Shown here piece after piece: positions 6,910 through 15,555 of a stretch of 64,000 nt of DNA; the stretch's first letter is position 1, and each line of letters opens with the position of its first letter. The notes under the pieces are model-generated. The model did not search any database, was not told the DNA's origin, and saw nothing but the letters and a program-made list of their open reading frames with translations. A program made the translations under genes and the position numbers. The DNA is from Pedobacter westerhofensis (GTDB lineage: Bacteria; Bacteroidota; Bacteroidia; Sphingobacteriales; Sphingobacteriaceae): contig NZ_FXTN01000004.1 of NCBI RefSeq assembly GCF_900182595.1, positions 472,709 through 536,708 of the forward strand, given 5' to 3'.

Positions 6910-9390
6910 ATGGCGTATTTAAATGTTTATGATATTAAACACCACGCTATGCCTCTCTGGTTAAAACGCTCTATCCAAGTCTTTGCTGCCCTGATTATTC
7001 TCATTGTTATCGTTTTTATCGGACTGGCGATATATGTAAACCTCAATAAAAAGGAGCTGCTGGTTTCCATTAATAAGGAACTGAACAGGAACATCAATGG
7101 GAGTGTTACCGTGGGCGCTATGGAACCTACATTTTTGAAAGGATTTCCGGGTGTATCTGTATCGCTCAAAAACGTGGAGATCAGGGATAGTTTATGGAAG
7201 ATACATCATCATTCTTTGCTGACTGCAAAAGATTTTGATATCTCTGTCAACGCAATGGCGCTGCTCAGGGGCACGATTGAGATCAGAAGGATATCAATTA
7301 ACGATGCCGAAGCGTATTTATACACAGACAGTACAGGGTATAGCAATACCTCCGTATTTAAGAAAAAAACATCCGCTACACCAGAATCTAAAGAAGAAAG
7401 TGCTTCTCCGGCAGAAATCAGGAGGTTCGACCTCAATAATGTGCGCTTTATCCTGGACAACAGGAAAGGGAACAAGCTGTTTCTGTTTGCCGTTCAGGAC
7501 TTTAGTGGTAAGGTGGATTACCCCTCATCAGGCTGGAAGGCAGATGTGAACCTCAAAACGCTTGTGCGCAGCCTGGCTTTTAATACCAAAAGGGGAAGTT
7601 TTGTCAAGGATAAAGTATTGCAGGGCAGGATGGACATTTCATATGATAACGACCTGGGAATAATCGAGGTGAAACCAAATATTTTAAATATAGGTGATGA
7701 TCCTTTTATCATCGGGGCAAAATTCAATATCGCAAAAGAGCCCACAGCATTTACCATTGCCGTAGAAGCGCGCAGTATTCTTTGGAAGAGCGCTTCAGCT
7801 TTGCTGGCACCAAATATCGCTTCGCGCCTCAATATGTTTAATCTTGACAATCCGATTGCCGTAAAATGTATCATCGACGGTGATATGGGAGGGGGCGGTG
7901 ACCCATCGATCCTGGTGAATGCTTCGGTGAAAGCCAATAAGCTGACCAGTCCTGGTGCGGTGATTGATCACGTTAATTTCTCTGGTGTTTACACCAATAA
8001 TTTTATCAACGGCAAGGGCTTCAGCGATGCCAATTCTGCTGTGAAGCTTTACCGGTTTTCAGGAACATATGCTGATATACCATTTACGATAGACACGGCT
8101 TTTCTGCATAATTTTGAAAAACCGGTAGCTACCGGAACATTCAGGTCTAAATTTGACGTATCAAAACTGAACAATGTTGTTGGGGACGATATGCTGAAAT
8201 TTACCAAAGGAACAGCAGATCTGAAACTGCATTATTCGGCAGATCTGGTGAATTACAAACTGAATAAACCGGTGCTCAGGGGAGTGGTGAGCGTTAAGAA
8301 TGCCGATGTAAGCTATGTACCCAGGAACGTAAATTTTAAGAATACGTCCATTACGCTGGATTTCCAGAAAGAAGATCTCATGATTAAGGATATCCGGTTA
8401 CAGAGCGGCAGAAGTATCGTGTTTATGGATGGAAGTATCAAAAATTTCCTGAACCTGTATTACAATGCACCTGAAAAGATTATGTTCAACTGGAACATGC
8501 GCAGCCCGGATATCTACCTTGGTGAGTTCCTGGGTTTCCTGAGTTCCAGAAAAGGACGTGTAGTGGCTAAGTCCAAAGGTAAAAGCAATGTCTCCGCCAG
8601 TCAGCTGAACCAGATGCTGGAAAAGGGAAAAGCGGCGATCAGCCTGAAAGTGGATCGTGTGCACTACAACAAGTTCCTCGGTACAGGTGCTACGGCTACC
8701 TTTTTGCTTTCGGATGCAGGCCTTTTTCTGAATGATGCAAGCCTGAAACACGCCGGCGGGACGGTTAAGCTTAATGGAAGTGTAACGCAGATTGGTAAGT
8801 TAAACCGCTTTGCGGTAAATACCGTGGTCTCTAATGTGAGCATCCGCGACTTCTTTTATTCATTTGATAACTTCGGGCTGAAGTCGCCCACCTATAAAAA
8901 CCTGAGAGGCAACTTCTTTACCCGTACAAATGTATCCGGGAACATCACTGCGGAAGGAAAGGTGATTCCGGGTTCGATGAACGGTACTGTGATCTTCGAC
9001 CTGAAAAATGGCGCGCTTGTAGACTATAAGGAATTACAGAGTGTAGGCAAGTTTGCCTTTCCTTTCCGTGACCTGAATAATATTGTGATCAATAACCTGA
9101 ACGGAAAATTTGATATCAGGGGAGAGAAGGTAACAATCAACCCGATGAAAATCAATTCCAGTGTCCTCAATATGGACATCGAAGGTGTATATTCAATGGG
9201 CGCAGGTACCAATATCTTACTGGATGTGCCGCTGCGAAATCCAAAAAAGGATGAAGATATTACCGATAAAAAGGAAATCAGGGAAAGAAGGATGAAGGGG
9301 ATTGTGGTGCATATCCAGGCGCTTGACGGAGAAGACGGCAAGATCAAGTTCAAACTGGTGAGGAAAAAAGATAAGGATAAAACAGAATAA
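6910..9390 (+). CDS. AsmA-family envelope protein
   Basis: This is a long (826 residue) periplasmic protein anchored by one N-terminal membrane helix (about residues 25-47). After the helix comes the AsmA N-terminal region (INKELNRNINGSVTVG... with VSLKNVEI), then long beta-rich repeats, and an AsmA C-terminal-like domain that includes GTVIFDLKNGALVDYKEL (about 692-709) and the NSSVLNMDIEGVY strand. AsmA-like proteins are thought to form bridges for phospholipid movement to the outer membrane; the role here is inferred from the family. The C-terminus is very Lys-rich. It stands alone, divergent from the retropepsin-like gene. Confidence 0.82.
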   Translation: MAYLNVYDIKHHAMPLWLKRSIQVFAALIILIVIVFIGLAIYVNLNKKELLVSINKELNRNINGSVTVGAMEPTFLKGFPGVSVSLKNVEIRDSLWKIHHHSLLTAKDFDISVNAMALLRGTIEIRRISINDAEAYLYTDSTGYSNTSVFKKKTSATPESKEESASPAEIRRFDLNNVRFILDNRKGNKLFLFAVQDFSGKVDYPSSGWKADVNLKTLVRSLAFNTKRGSFVKDKVLQGRMDISYDNDLGIIEVKPNILNIGDDPFIIGAKFNIAKEPTAFTIAVEARSILWKSASALLAPNIASRLNMFNLDNPIAVKCIIDGDMGGGGDPSILVNASVKANKLTSPGAVIDHVNFSGVYTNNFINGKGFSDANSAVKLYRFSGTYADIPFTIDTAFLHNFEKPVATGTFRSKFDVSKLNNVVGDDMLKFTKGTADLKLHYSADLVNYKLNKPVLRGVVSVKNADVSYVPRNVNFKNTSITLDFQKEDLMIKDIRLQSGRSIVFMDGSIKNFLNLYYNAPEKIMFNWNMRSPDIYLGEFLGFLSSRKGRVVAKSKGKSNVSASQLNQMLEKGKAAISLKVDRVHYNKFLGTGATATFLLSDAGLFLNDASLKHAGGTVKLNGSVTQIGKLNRFAVNTVVSNVSIRDFFYSFDNFGLKSPTYKNLRGNFFTRTNVSGNITAEGKVIPGSMNGTVIFDLKNGALVDYKELQSVGKFAFPFRDLNNIVINNLNGKFDIRGEKVTINPMKINSSVLNMDIEGVYSMGAGTNILLDVPLRNPKKDEDITDKKEIRERRMKGIVVHIQALDGEDGKIKFKLVRKKDKDKTE

Positions 9391-9416
9391 ATCTGAAAGG
9401 GCGGGTGGTCTGCAGT

Positions 9417-9650
9417 TTAGGGCTGCAGACTTTCAAATGTATCACCGATCAGAAAAATAAGATCCTCATCTACGGAGACTTCATCGTTTGTGACCCACAT
9501 ATCTTCTTCCGATAAAAAGATCTCGAAGCGCTCATGTCCGGGGATCTCAGCGTAAAATACCGAATCATCTTCTTGTTCAACTTCAGTAACAATCACGGGG
9601 ATAATTTCACCTTCAAATGCTACAGTAAATTCTGTTTTTAAATCAGCCAT
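9417..9650 (-). CDS. Small acidic hypothetical protein
   Basis: This 77-residue cytoplasmic-looking protein starts MADLKTEFTVAF; the ATG at 9650 is preferred to one five codons further upstream. It is highly acidic, with predicted beta strands (FTVAFEGEIIPVIVTEV, FYAEIPGHERFEIFL) and a DDS turn. I do not recognise the family with certainty. It is followed by a gap to the AsmA-like gene and is divergent from the secreted protein at 9709. Confidence 0.55.
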   Translation of the reverse strand: MADLKTEFTVAFEGEIIPVIVTEVEQEDDSVFYAEIPGHERFEIFLSEEDMWVTNDEVSVDEDLIFLIGDTFESLQP

Positions 9651-9708
9651 GCCCCAAATATACAATTTGCCGGTGGATCTGCGTTGTACATTTTATACCT
9701 TTACAGCC

Positions 9709-10182
9709 ATGAAATATGCCCTTGCCTTTCTTTGTTGCCTTTGGGCTTTCCATACCCGGGCACAGAATCTGGAACTGAATCAACTGAAATCATTTATTGC
9801 ACGGCCTGCGCTGAAGGTGACCGACAGCCTGAAAAAAGCCGGATGGGCATTGCATCCTGAGCTATCGGGTGAAAAAGCGCTGCAGATGTATCAAACCTGG
9901 TCATTTGGCAAGCATAAGGCTGAGAAAGCCAAAGCTATGGCATGGTTCAGGATTCAGGCTGATCATGGGGTAATCAATCAGCTTTATTATCAGGCACCCG
10001 GAATCACACATTTCAATGTACTGCTAAAGGAGATCGTAGCAGCCGGAACAGAGAAGAAAGAGGAGCAGAACATCGAGGATAAAAAAATAAGCACCTACTA
10101 TGTTTCGCCTGATTTTATTTTTCAGACCATAGTAGGTGAGCATAGTTATACTGTGATGGTGATGGCGAACAAAGCACCATAA
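9709..10182 (+). CDS. Small secreted hypothetical protein
   Basis: The start at 9709 gives a clean signal peptide (MKYALAFLCCLWAFHTRAQ); earlier in-frame codons from 9649 would spoil it and overlap the divergent small gene. The mature part (about 138 residues) has no Cys pair or catalytic motif that I recognise and looks like a mixed alpha/beta periplasmic protein. Just after it, on the other strand, lies an outer-membrane beta-barrel gene, ending 10 bases away. Confidence 0.6.
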   Translation: MKYALAFLCCLWAFHTRAQNLELNQLKSFIARPALKVTDSLKKAGWALHPELSGEKALQMYQTWSFGKHKAEKAKAMAWFRIQADHGVINQLYYQAPGITHFNVLLKEIVAAGTEKKEEQNIEDKKISTYYVSPDFIFQTIVGEHSYTVMVMANKAP

Positions 10183-10191
10183 GCGCTAAGG

Positions 10192-11406
10192 CTAAAAAGC
10201 CTCGCCAAGATTAATGGTAAATCCTTTATAACCCTTACTTACACCATAATCAACACCAATGTTGGTATTGGAAGCTTTGTTGAACTTTACACGAAGACCT
10301 GTTCCGATTGCCGGATGCAGCCTTTTGAATTTGTTATCCTGTTCTGTAACTGATGTGGCATTGGCAAATACGACAAAACCAAACAGCCCGTCATCGGTAA
10401 TATCCCTGCGGTATTCAGCTTCCAGATAAACCAAGCCTTTACCTCTGTAGCGGTTCTGGTCTATACCGCGGCCGGATTTGTTATTGGGGTCCCATCCGAT
10501 ACTTGGAAGGTTCAGGTAGGGAATATCATTATTCAGTCCGGTCCATAAGTAGGTCCAGAAAGCAAGTGTGTTCTGCTGGTGAGGTTTTGTGTTGAGCGAG
10601 ATATATTTCCTGGCATCTACATAGACTGATTGCCAGCTGGTTTTGCTGCCCAGGAAGCTGGGATTATTTCTGATACTTACATTCAGATAAGATCCCGGTA
10701 ATGGATTGATAGCGTTATTTCTCGTATCGTAGATCAGATTTGCTGAGATACCTGATGAGAATGAGTTTTCACCGTCGCCGGTACCAGTTTTATAACCGCT
10801 AAAGGCTGCAAGTCCCGGAGCATCGGTTCTTACATTGATAAAATAATCAAGGTTATAACCTAATCCTGCATAAAGATATGGTTTAATACGTCTGAGTGCA
10901 CTCTGATAAAAGCGGATATACTTATAGTTCACCAGCATGCTGTTTTCCTCTTTTCCGCTGCCAATACCCCAGGTAGATTGCGGATAAAACAGGAACCGTG
11001 TATCGCCCTGGATTACCCAGTCGCTGCCGTTAAGCCAAAGATTAGACCTGAGCGGCAATCCAAAACGGCTTTTCAGGTTCCAGTATGGGGTAAATGTAAC
11101 ATTGGATATATAAGTAGTTTTTCTGTCGCCAAGATAGAATCCTGCACTGGTGGAAGTGATCAGCGCACGGCCGCCCCCGGGTACGTTACCTCCGATGGGT
11201 AACAATGAAAAGAACACTTTTTTCTCTCCAGGTTTTGTCCTGGGCCTGCTTTTGATATTAAATAACGTTTTAGCAATATCGATCAGATCTTTTTTTACAG
11301 CGGTATCACCTACAACATTATTGGTAGATATGGCATTGTTTGCATTTTGAGCATTCGCCCCGATAGTGGTAAGTAGCAGGATGAAAAAGAGCGTGTGTTT
11401 AATCAT
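10192..11406 (-). CDS. BamA/TamA-family (Omp85) outer-membrane beta-barrel protein
   Basis: The start at 11406 gives the signal peptide MIKHTLFFILLLTTIGANAQ. The mature protein has the features of a 16-strand Omp85 barrel: many alternating strands, the segment GSYLNVSIRNNPSFLGS, the RYRGKGLVYLEAEYR strand near residue 310 (the RGxx region of the lid loop), and a C-terminal beta-signal ending in Phe (GFTINLGEAF). No POTRA domains are seen; the region between the signal and the barrel is short (about 70 residues), so it is not BamA itself. The usual annotation is a surface antigen D15-like protein of unknown substrate. Confidence 0.78.
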   Translation of the reverse strand: MIKHTLFFILLLTTIGANAQNANNAISTNNVVGDTAVKKDLIDIAKTLFNIKSRPRTKPGEKKVFFSLLPIGGNVPGGGRALITSTSAGFYLGDRKTTYISNVTFTPYWNLKSRFGLPLRSNLWLNGSDWVIQGDTRFLFYPQSTWGIGSGKEENSMLVNYKYIRFYQSALRRIKPYLYAGLGYNLDYFINVRTDAPGLAAFSGYKTGTGDGENSFSSGISANLIYDTRNNAINPLPGSYLNVSIRNNPSFLGSKTSWQSVYVDARKYISLNTKPHQQNTLAFWTYLWTGLNNDIPYLNLPSIGWDPNNKSGRGIDQNRYRGKGLVYLEAEYRRDITDDGLFGFVVFANATSVTEQDNKFKRLHPAIGTGLRVKFNKASNTNIGVDYGVSKGYKGFTINLGEAF

Positions 11407-11532
11407 ATATTGTGGATAAACAAATCTCGCGCCATTAATACACAATATTATGTTATTCTATCAATAAATATGATCAAATTATATTCTGCAGGCAGGAAGG
11501 AAGGTGATGCGCAGAAATTTGTAAGTTTGCAC

Positions 11533-13062
11533 ATGCCCAGTTCCTACTCCCTGTTTGACTTTTCCCGTAAAATAAATTACAAAACTGAAATCCTTGCCGG
11601 CCTCACCGTAGCAATGACGATGATGCCTGAATCACTTTCCTTTGCAATCCTGGCCGGATTTCCACCATTGGTAGGGTTATATGCTGCTTTTATCATGGGT
11701 CTGGTGACTTCAGTTTTTGGGGGCAGGCCCGGGCTGATCTCCGGCGGTGCGGGAGCGGTTGTGGTGGTGCTGATCGCGCTGATGAAGTCGCAGGGCATCG
11801 AATATGTTTTTGCAGCGGTAGCACTCGGGGGACTGATCCAGATCACCATCGGTTTGTTTAAACTCGGCAAATTTATCCGGCTGGTGCCACAACCTGTAAT
11901 GTATGGCTTTGTTAACGGACTGGCTGTAATTATCTTTATGGCACAGCTTGAACAATTTAAAACAGTAGTGAACGGACAGCTGATCTGGCTGTCCGGGAAT
12001 GCTTTATATGTAATGGCCGGACTGGTAGCGCTAACGATAGCCATCGTCTTACTGCTGCCGCGTTTTACAAAAGCTGTCCCTCCGTCGCTGATAGCAATTA
12101 TCGTGGTTTTCCTCATCGTACTGGGTTTTCATATTGACACGAAAACCGTAAGAGATATTGCTTCTGTAAGTGGTGGGTTCCCGCCTTTTCATATTCCACA
12201 GATCCCTTTAAATCTGGCTACTTTGCAGACTATCTTTCCATATGCGCTGATTATGGCGGGCGTTGGTCTTACCGAAGGATTGCTGACACTGAACCTGGTG
12301 GATGAAATCACGGCAACGCGGGGCGATAGCAACCGGGAATGTATTGCTCAGGGCACAGCAAATATCCTGAATGGCTTTTTTACCGGAATGGGAGGATGCC
12401 CCATGATTGCCCAAACATTTGTTAACCTTAATGCAGGCGCAAGGGCAAGACTATCCGGTATCATCGCTTCGCTGACAATTCTGGTCATCATTCTTTTCGG
12501 GGCGCCCATCATTGAACGTGTGCCCATGGCAGCCTTAACGGGAGTAATGATCATGGTGGCCATCGGTACTTTTGAATGGGCGAGTTTCAGGATCATCAAT
12601 AAGATGCCCCGGCAAGATATATTTGTAGGTATTGCTGTAGCAGTGATTACTGTATGGCTGCATAACCTTGCACTGGCGGTTTTAATTGGCGTAATAATAT
12701 CTGCACTGGTATTTGCCTGGGAAAGCGCTAAACGCATCCGCGCCAGAAATTATATTGATGCCGAGGGAGTGAAATATTATGAAATCTACGGTCCGCTGTT
12801 TTTTGGCTCTGTGACTGCGTTTACGGAAAAATTTGATGTGACGAATGACCCGGAACAGGTTGTGATCGACTTTAAGGACAGCAGGGTAGCGGATATGTCG
12901 GCCATAGAGGCATTGAACAAGCTGACGGAACGCTATCATCAGGCTGGAAAAATGCTGCGTTTACGCCATCTCAGCGAAGATTGCAGGATCTTGCTGAAGA
13001 ATGCAGAATCTGTGATCGAAGTAAATATTATGGAAGATCCGGGATATAAGGTTGTGCATTAA
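11533..13062 (+). CDS. SulP-family inorganic anion transporter with C-terminal STAS domain
   Basis: The SulP signature runs from KTEILAGLTVAMTMMPESLSFAILAGFPPLVGLYAAF into the first helices. About 10-14 membrane segments follow, then a C-terminal STAS domain (from about residue 410: YYEIYGPLFFGSVTAF, then VVIDFKDSRVADMSAIEAL). The family carries sulfate, bicarbonate or other anions; the substrate cannot be told from sequence. The start is uncertain: ATG 11533 gives MPSSYSLFDFSRKINYK, the usual family N-terminus, while upstream ATG 11470 would add 21 poorly conserved residues. It is divergent from the Omp85-type gene. Confidence 0.85.
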   Translation: MPSSYSLFDFSRKINYKTEILAGLTVAMTMMPESLSFAILAGFPPLVGLYAAFIMGLVTSVFGGRPGLISGGAGAVVVVLIALMKSQGIEYVFAAVALGGLIQITIGLFKLGKFIRLVPQPVMYGFVNGLAVIIFMAQLEQFKTVVNGQLIWLSGNALYVMAGLVALTIAIVLLLPRFTKAVPPSLIAIIVVFLIVLGFHIDTKTVRDIASVSGGFPPFHIPQIPLNLATLQTIFPYALIMAGVGLTEGLLTLNLVDEITATRGDSNRECIAQGTANILNGFFTGMGGCPMIAQTFVNLNAGARARLSGIIASLTILVIILFGAPIIERVPMAALTGVMIMVAIGTFEWASFRIINKMPRQDIFVGIAVAVITVWLHNLALAVLIGVIISALVFAWESAKRIRARNYIDAEGVKYYEIYGPLFFGSVTAFTEKFDVTNDPEQVVIDFKDSRVADMSAIEALNKLTERYHQAGKMLRLRHLSEDCRILLKNAESVIEVNIMEDPGYKVVH

Positions 13063-13254
13063 TCGCATGCCCCAGGCATCTCAAAAATTAACACTCCTCT
13101 GGGTTGTCTGGCCGCTAATCGCAGGCCCTGATCGGATTTTGTATAGTTTTCCATATATCTGTTTGCACACCACTCCTGATACTTTTTAATTTCAGCAGAA
13201 ATTAATTGTCTTAGTGATAATTTGAATGTATATTCGGACTATAATCTCTTAATC

Positions 13255-14811
13255 ATGAACATTTTGAAACGCCTCTTCATTTTGTCAGTATTGCTGGTGT
13301 CCGCTACCATGCTGAATGCTCAGAAAATGCCTTATTTTTCCGGAACCTTTGAAGACGCGAAAGCGGAAGCAAAAAAACTGCATAAATTAATATACGTACT
13401 GGTAGAGGTAAACCAGGGCAGTAATGCGTATTATCCCGTCCCTTTGGATGATGAACTGCTGAAACGCTACCAGTCTGCCTTTATCTGTCTCAACAGGACT
13501 GCTGTACCATCAAATGGGGCAGACAGCATTTCACAGAAATATAATGTTACTACTTTACCCGGCCATTTGTTTCTCGACAGTGAGGGGGGCCTGATCCTGA
13601 AGACCACAGGCTACGACAGCAGAAAAGACCGGTACATGAAAGACATTGACAGGGCGCTTCAACTCTCAAAGACGAAAACCTTAACAAAGTATACCCAGGA
13701 ATATCAAAAAGGCAACAGGAACACTGAGTTTATGCAAAGATACCTTCTGAAATATGATGAGCTTGATCTTCCGGTGAACCAGGATGTCCTCGATGCTTAT
13801 GCAAGGCTCTTGCCCGTTAGTGCTGCCGATAACTATCAGACGATCGTTTTTATCATGAAACTGGGGCCGGTGCTTTCCAGTACGGCTTATAAAATCACCA
13901 GGATCAACCTAAAGCTTACTGATAGCCTGTATAAAACGCTGCCATATCCTGAACGGGTAAAAATGAACAACAAAATTATCAATGCCTCGATGGCGGCGGC
14001 AAAGAAGACAAAAAACGAGGCGCTGGCTATGCAGACTGCATCCTTTACACAGTCTACCTGGAATAACGACTGGCAGAAGAGCTATGCTGCAAACATGTCA
14101 AGGCTGATGGAATACTACTACGCAGTTAAAGACACAACTAAGTATCTGCGGAATGCTTCTTCCTATTATCAGCAGTATTATCTTGCACAGCGTGACTCGA
14201 TCCACGTACCGCAAACCAATGGTTTTCCGCCAACAGGGCAGCACACAACGACGAGGAAGACCACAGTAATAACTGATTCAGCCAAATTTGGCGCCACGGT
14301 GAAAGATCCGGTGCCAGACCTTTCTTCCATGCCCTCGATGAGCGCTAAAGCGATCAGGGCCGACTCTGCCCGGATCGTAACCAAATCAATTACCCGGGTG
14401 GTGATGCTGGAAAGCGGTACCACCACGCCACTGGTGAGTTCCGGCAGAAAGGCAATGGAGTATGCAATGAATCTGAATAATGGAGCATGGGCCTTTTATA
14501 CCATGCGTACCACCAATGCCAGCTATCTGTCGCAGGCCGTGATATGGGTATGGCGCGCTATTGAACTTTTCCCTGACAACTCTGCCTTTTATGATACGCT
14601 TGCCCATCTCTATTACCTGCAGAAAAAATACGGGGAGGCAACTGCTATGCAGCAGAATGCGATCGATGTGGAAAAGCAGGCTGCGAAGATCAGGGCCGAA
14701 ATGATGGCCAAATCTAACTTCAAGCCTTCAAAACCTCTTCCTGATTATTCACAGAAACAAATCGAAACCTACACTACAGCGCTCGAGAAAATGAAACAGC
14801 GGAAGCTTTAA
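13255..14811 (+). CDS. Secreted thioredoxin-fold protein without CXXC
   Basis: The signal peptide is residues 1-23 (ends MLNAQ). A thioredoxin-like domain follows (about 24-145): FEDAKAEAKKLHKLIYVLVEV, then YNVTTLPGHLFLDSEGGLI with the cis-Pro strand. The usual CXXC active site is absent, being replaced by a VNQGSNAY region, so it is not a disulfide oxidoreductase. The remaining 370 residues are mostly helical and end in a TPR-like part (AIELFPDNSAFYDTLAHLYYLQKKYGEATAMQQNAI). ATG 13255 is chosen over an upstream frame extension because it gives the signal peptide. Function unknown. Confidence 0.7.
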   Translation: MNILKRLFILSVLLVSATMLNAQKMPYFSGTFEDAKAEAKKLHKLIYVLVEVNQGSNAYYPVPLDDELLKRYQSAFICLNRTAVPSNGADSISQKYNVTTLPGHLFLDSEGGLILKTTGYDSRKDRYMKDIDRALQLSKTKTLTKYTQEYQKGNRNTEFMQRYLLKYDELDLPVNQDVLDAYARLLPVSAADNYQTIVFIMKLGPVLSSTAYKITRINLKLTDSLYKTLPYPERVKMNNKIINASMAAAKKTKNEALAMQTASFTQSTWNNDWQKSYAANMSRLMEYYYAVKDTTKYLRNASSYYQQYYLAQRDSIHVPQTNGFPPTGQHTTTRKTTVITDSAKFGATVKDPVPDLSSMPSMSAKAIRADSARIVTKSITRVVMLESGTTTPLVSSGRKAMEYAMNLNNGAWAFYTMRTTNASYLSQAVIWVWRAIELFPDNSAFYDTLAHLYYLQKKYGEATAMQQNAIDVEKQAAKIRAEMMAKSNFKPSKPLPDYSQKQIETYTTALEKMKQRKL

Positions 14812-14827
14812 TCATAAAAACTACAGC

Positions 14828-15409
14828 TTAGTTCTGCTTCCTCACATATTTAGTTAAGATCACAATGACCTGACCTTCAATTCTGCCTTCGATCTGATCA
14901 GTATTGTCCTCTACCAGACGGATGTTCTTTACTACCGTACCCAGTTTGGCATTGAGGCTTGAGCCCTTTACGTCAAGGGTTTTTGTCAATACTACAGCAT
15001 CACCAGCCAGCAGGGGGCTGCCAAGCGCATCTTTATGGATTTCAACCACTTCGTCCGCTTCATCATCATTAACTGCTTTGGCCCAGGCAAGTGTTTCTTC
15101 ATCCAGGTACATCGTATCCAGATTATCGGCCGCCCAGCCTTCAGCGCTCAGACGCTTCAGCATCCGGTAAGAAACAACCTGAACTGCCGGGACCTCGCTC
15201 CACATGCTTGCCGTTAAACAGCGCCAGTGATTCTTGTCCATCTCATCGCGTTTCTCGATCTGCGAAAGGCAGGTTGTACAAATCAGGATAGAGTTATCCA
15301 GGCTTTGTGCAGACTGGGGCGGTACTGCATACAATTCCAGTGGCTCCGCCGATTTACATATTTCACATTCGCCCTGGCTTCTTTGCTGCAGTTGTTGTTC
15401 CAGTATCAT
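14828..15409 (-). CDS. PhnA-domain zinc-ribbon protein
   Basis: This 193-residue cytoplasmic protein has an N-terminal zinc ribbon (C15, C18, C44, C47 in CEIC and CTTC) and a C-terminal PhnA/YjdM-like SH3-type domain (LLAGDAVVLTKTLDVKGSSLNAKLGTVVKNIRL and IEGQVIVILTKYVRK). Despite the old name, alkylphosphonate uptake protein, the family is not shown to work on phosphonates. It is a single gene, convergent with the thioredoxin-fold gene. Confidence 0.83.
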   Translation of the reverse strand: MILEQQLQQRSQGECEICKSAEPLELYAVPPQSAQSLDNSILICTTCLSQIEKRDEMDKNHWRCLTASMWSEVPAVQVVSYRMLKRLSAEGWAADNLDTMYLDEETLAWAKAVNDDEADEVVEIHKDALGSPLLAGDAVVLTKTLDVKGSSLNAKLGTVVKNIRLVEDNTDQIEGRIEGQVIVILTKYVRKQN

Positions 15410-15555
15410 ATATTTTCTTAAAAATTCTTTTTATAAACAATTCCGCGAATATAGTGATTTAAACCACCATAGTATCTACAATGTGACAGCTGTCCCCGGA
15501 AATTATTCTTTTCTGTTCATCTAATTTTCATTATTTTTAGGCTCTTACAGCTCAT

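Noticed and set aside
11522..11529. TAAGTTTG, a perfect -7 box match before the SulP gene
   Set aside because: It is only three bases before the chosen start codon, so the transcript would begin at or after the ATG; no -33 box is found. Probably chance.
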